From Verrucomicrobiia bacterium (GTDB lineage Bacteria > Verrucomicrobiota > Verrucomicrobiia > Limisphaerales > DTLC01), in contig JANWZY010000106.1 in the NCBI GenBank assembly GCA_025061935.1, forward strand, positions 1 to 9,341: a stretch of DNA of 9,341 nt. The letters are read 5' to 3'. Position numbers and translations under genes: made by a program. Below, piece after piece: positions 6,740-9,341 of the stretch. The notes under the pieces were generated by a model. The model had not been told where the DNA came from. It was given only the letters and a program-made list of their open reading frames with translations, and searched no databases. Every line of letters begins with the position of its first letter. Position 1 is the stretch's first letter.

Positions 6740-8527
6740 ATGCGCGAGGCAACGTCAAAGAGGCGTCCCCAAAATAAAAAAACTGCGGTCCAGTCCAGCC
6801 AAACCTACCCGGCCGAGTCTGCAGGGGCACTTCGCACGAATCATGAACCCCCTCGGTCCAAGCGCACAAAACGCGGTGCACAACAGACGGTTACGCAGGG
6901 CGATTCAGCAACGGGCGCAGTTTTTCCCGAAACGGTTAAACAATTGATCCGGTTGGCGCGTCAGCAAGGCTACCTCACGCACAACGATATCGAGGAAGCG
7001 CTACCCAAAGACCAAAACCGGGACTGCTTGGAAAAAATTTACGAACAGTTGCGGGCACTGGACGTCAAGATAGTGGGGTCGACTGAACTCGACGACATTT
7101 ATCGCCCGGACCCGGATATTGATGAGCGCGAACGGCTGGATCATTTGGACGACCCGGTACGGCAGTATTTGAAACAGATGGGTAGCGTGCCGCTGCTGAC
7201 GCGCGAACAAGAGGTCGAGATATCTAAACGCATCGAACGCGCAGAGACCGAATTCCGGCAGATCATGTACCGTTTCGGGTTCACTGCGAAGGAACACGTC
7301 GCGCTGGCTGAGAAGCTGTTGGCGGATCCGCCAAAGGAGCGGTTCGACCGCGTGGTCATAGATTCGATTGTAAAAGACCGGAAAAGCTATTTGGGGCGCC
7401 TACCTGGACTGATTAAGAAAGTTACCGAACTGGATAACCGATTGGACGAAATATACGAGAAGTTGGGTCGGCTCCAGGAACCCTCAGCCCGCGCGCAGTT
7501 AGAGGGGGAGTTCCACACGCTCAGTAGGAAAATGTCCGGTCTCCTGGAAAAGTTTAACTATCGCCATGCTGTGATCGAGCGGATGGCGGTGGTGGCGGCG
7601 AACATATATGACCGGTTCAATGAGAGCCTGCGCAGGCTCGAATGCGCGCAGGCCGAACGCAGCCCATCCGCAGCGCCCGAGACGCTGCTGGCCGAACAAG
7701 CACAAATAGCTGCCTTGGAGAAGTTGGTCCGCATGCCGCGGCAGCTTTTCCAGAAGCAGTTTGAGCAGCTTAAGGATGCGGCGGCCAAGGCGCTGAAGGC
7801 GCGTAACGAGATGGTGGAAGCAAACTTGCGGCTTGTAATCTCGATAGCAAAGCAGTACACGAACCGTGGATTGCCGTTCCTGGATCTCATCCAGGAGGGC
7901 AATATTGCGCTGATGCGCGCAGTCGAGAAATTCGAGTACCGGCGCGGGTTTAAGTTTTCGACCTACGCCACATGGTGGATCAGGCAGGCCATCACGCGCG
8001 CCATCGCCGAACAGTCACGCACCATACGCATTCCGGTGCACATGATCGAGGTAATAAACCAGGTCACGCGTGCGCAGCGCGAACTTTATCAGGAATTTGG
8101 GCGTGACCCGACACCCGAAGAAATTGCTGACGAGCTCGATATGCCGGTCGAGCGGGTGAAGCTTGTCTTGCGGATGGCGCAGCAGCCGATCTCGCTGCAA
8201 TCGCCGGTAACCGACGGCGCGGAAACGAACTTCTTCGACCTAATCGAAGACAAAAAATCCGAGAACCCGTCCGAAATGACCGGTTTCAATCTATTGCGTG
8301 AAAAACTCAACCACGTGCTTTCGGTACTAAACGAACGCGAACGCAAAGTACTTGAGCTCAGGTTTGGGTTGGGAGACGGCTACGCGCGCACGCTTGAAGA
8401 AGTTGGGAAGCAATTTCAGGTGACGCGCGAGCGGATTCGCCAAATCGAGGCGAAGGCATTGCGCAAAATGCGTCATCCTGCGCGCCTGCGTGAATTGGCC
8501 GGGTTCGTGGAGGGCAGGGAGATGTAA
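6740..8527 (+). CDS. rpoD: RNA polymerase primary sigma factor RpoD (sigma-70)
   Basis: This is the housekeeping sigma factor that directs RNA polymerase to most promoters. From ATG 6740 the product has 595 residues. After a basic, low-complexity lead (1-60) come region 1.1 (VKQLIRLARQQGYLTHNDIEE, about 66-86), region 1.2 (DPVRQYLKQMGSVPLLTREQEVEIS, 138-162), a long charged non-conserved region (about 170-350), region 2 (NLRLVISIAKQYTNRGLPFLDLIQEGN with KFSTYATWWIRQAITRAI, 362-422), region 3 (about 430-510) and region 4 with the -35-binding helix-turn-helix TLEEVGKQF...VTRERIRQIEAKALRKM (551-577). Region 1.1 plus the large insert mark a primary sigma factor, not an alternative one. Where many primary sigma factors have EGNIGLM, this has EGNIALM (Ala390). 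The frame stays open back to TTG 6644, but those 32 extra codons overlap a promoter and look non-coding. A weak GAGAAG lies 6 nt before the ATG. Confidence 0.96.
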   Translation: MREATSKRRPQNKKTAVQSSQTYPAESAGALRTNHEPPRSKRTKRGAQQTVTQGDSATGAVFPETVKQLIRLARQQGYLTHNDIEEALPKDQNRDCLEKIYEQLRALDVKIVGSTELDDIYRPDPDIDERERLDHLDDPVRQYLKQMGSVPLLTREQEVEISKRIERAETEFRQIMYRFGFTAKEHVALAEKLLADPPKERFDRVVIDSIVKDRKSYLGRLPGLIKKVTELDNRLDEIYEKLGRLQEPSARAQLEGEFHTLSRKMSGLLEKFNYRHAVIERMAVVAANIYDRFNESLRRLECAQAERSPSAAPETLLAEQAQIAALEKLVRMPRQLFQKQFEQLKDAAAKALKARNEMVEANLRLVISIAKQYTNRGLPFLDLIQEGNIALMRAVEKFEYRRGFKFSTYATWWIRQAITRAIAEQSRTIRIPVHMIEVINQVTRAQRELYQEFGRDPTPEEIADELDMPVERVKLVLRMAQQPISLQSPVTDGAETNFFDLIEDKKSENPSEMTGFNLLREKLNHVLSVLNERERKVLELRFGLGDGYARTLEEVGKQFQVTRERIRQIEAKALRKMRHPARLRELAGFVEGREM

Positions 8528-8534
8528 CGCACCC

Positions 8535-8548
8535 AACGCGTCCGCGTT
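8535..8548 (+). other. Short hairpin just after rpoD
   Basis: AACGC and GCGTT form a 5-bp stem with a 4-nt loop, beginning 7 nt after the rpoD stop codon. No T-tract follows, so it is at best a weak or Rho-assisted termination site. The rest of the gap to 8628 shows nothing I can name. Confidence 0.25.
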
Positions 8549-8628
8549 CCTGGGCAATTAGGCTTGGACTGTACCGGTTAGACCCATGCGTTGCGACATT
8601 GGTTAGCGGCCAAGCGGGGGAAGGTAAA

Positions 8629-9261
8629 TTGCAATACAAGAAAATTAAAATAGCCCCCCCTTCATTGGAATATTCGCTCTTGTTTGTCTCCTGACTTCTT
8701 GCATTCCGTCAGTTAACCCTTTTTACACTGAGCAAGACTTGGTTTATGAGCCGTGCCTGCTGGGCAAGTGGCAAAAGCGCAGCGATACTAATGCGCCCGA
8801 TACTTGGGAATTTGTAAGCTCCAGTACCAACTCTTACACGTTGAGCGTTACTGAAGATGTGGGCCAAAAACGAGGCGTATTCAAAGCGCATTTGTTTAAG
8901 CTAGGTCAGGAGTATTTTTTTTGACCTCATCCCGGCCGCGTGCGAATTCGCTACGAACCAAGCCGAGCTTGTTTCGGCTGCAATGTTTCCGGGGTATTTG
9001 CTCTTGCATGAGAAACGGGTCGAGCCGGACATCGAAATCGCGCTAATGGATTTCGAATGGGTTTTGAAAGTTCTTAGTGAAAACCCTGGTGCGATCGCTC
9101 ACCGGAAAGAGGGGGAAGCGATCCTGTTGACTGCCGAAACAGCGGCTTTGAAAAGATTTGTTCGGGAACATTTTGCAGAGGGCAAACTGTTCACAAAATA
9201 CGGTACGCTCGTCCGCGTATCGGCAGACGGAACCGCTAGACCGGGGCAGGGCGGGCAGTAA
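8629..9261 (+). pseudogene. Secreted lipoprotein gene interrupted by two homopolymer frameshifts
   Basis: Read with one C added to the C7 run (8654-8660) and one T removed from the T8 run (8919-8926 area), the region gives one continuous product of about 210 residues. It would start at TTG 8629, shortly after a GGGGGAAGG ribosome-binding stretch. The product begins MQYKKIKIAPP, then a hydrophobic stretch and a lipobox LLTSC with Cys25 (codon 8700-8702). The mature part reads PSVNPFYTEQDLVYEPCLLG KW, then TWEFVSS and SYTLSVTED, across the T-run into YFFDLIPAACEF and MFPGYLLLHEK, and ends in a helical half (about 8983-9258, including DFEWVLKVLSENPGAI). Without corrections only two pieces are open, ending at 8924 and starting again near 8983. 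It resembles small lipoproteins of unknown function that I associate with Verrucomicrobiota and Acidobacteriota; no function can be given. The gene may be intact with sequencing errors, or truly decayed. Confidence 0.7.
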
Positions 9262-9297
9262 TTCCGATTCATTTGATAGCCGGCAGGTTCAACTTCA

Positions 9298-9341
9298 ATG
9301 TGGGAAAAGTTATTGCGTTTGTTTGGGTTTCAAACAAAGCT
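9298..9341 (+). CDS. Start of an unidentified gene, cut by the window end
   Basis: An ATG at 9298 opens a frame of 14 codons to the window end (MWEKLLRLFGFQTK). AGG at 9285-9287 lies 10 nt upstream as a possible ribosome binding site, and the preceding lipoprotein stop is 36 bp away on the same strand. The amphipathic, basic N-terminus fits a membrane-associated protein but is too short to identify. Confidence 0.4.
   Translation, partial: MWEKLLRLFGFQTK

Noticed and set aside
1..9341. CRISPR arrays, insertion-sequence ends, tRNA or rRNA genes, phage or toxin-antitoxin modules
   Set aside because: No repeated spacer pattern, transposase motif, structured RNA or paired small toxin-like genes were seen on either strand.

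Overview
The window looks like a chromosomal segment of a Gram-negative, environmental, moderately GC-rich bacterium. The best guess is Verrucomicrobiota, from the style of the long RpoD (large non-conserved insert between regions 1.2 and 2), the composition of the rhamnose operon and a small lipoprotein family. This placement rests on pattern recognition only; no marker gene was compared.

Layout. (1) Bases 1-375, minus strand: the N-terminal 125 residues of an HlyD/AcrA-type membrane-fusion lipoprotein, cut by the window edge. (2) Bases 469-6516, minus strand: a compact L-rhamnose operon in transcription order rhaA (isomerase), rhaT (rhamnose/proton symporter), an NCS1-family permease, a 57-residue two-helix membrane protein, rhaM (mutarotase) and rhaB (rhamnulokinase). 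(3) Bases 6517-6739: a divergent control region with a plausible sigma-70 promoter for each side and small palindromes between them. (4) Bases 6740-8527, plus strand: rpoD, the housekeeping sigma factor. (5) Bases 8629-9261, plus strand: a lipoprotein gene readable only if two homopolymer runs (C7 and T8) are each corrected by one base. (6) Bases 9298-9341: the likely start of another gene, cut by the window edge.

How it works together. RhaT imports L-rhamnose, RhaM interconverts its anomers, RhaA isomerises it to L-rhamnulose and RhaB phosphorylates that to L-rhamnulose 1-phosphate. The aldolase that should follow and any dedicated regulator are not in the window. The NCS1 permease and its overlapping small membrane protein have no obvious place in this pathway and are the most interesting part of the operon. 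No CRISPR array, insertion sequence, tRNA, rRNA or phage signal was seen. Apart from the points under findings, this is an ordinary metabolic region; I see no evidence of a new defence or mobile system.
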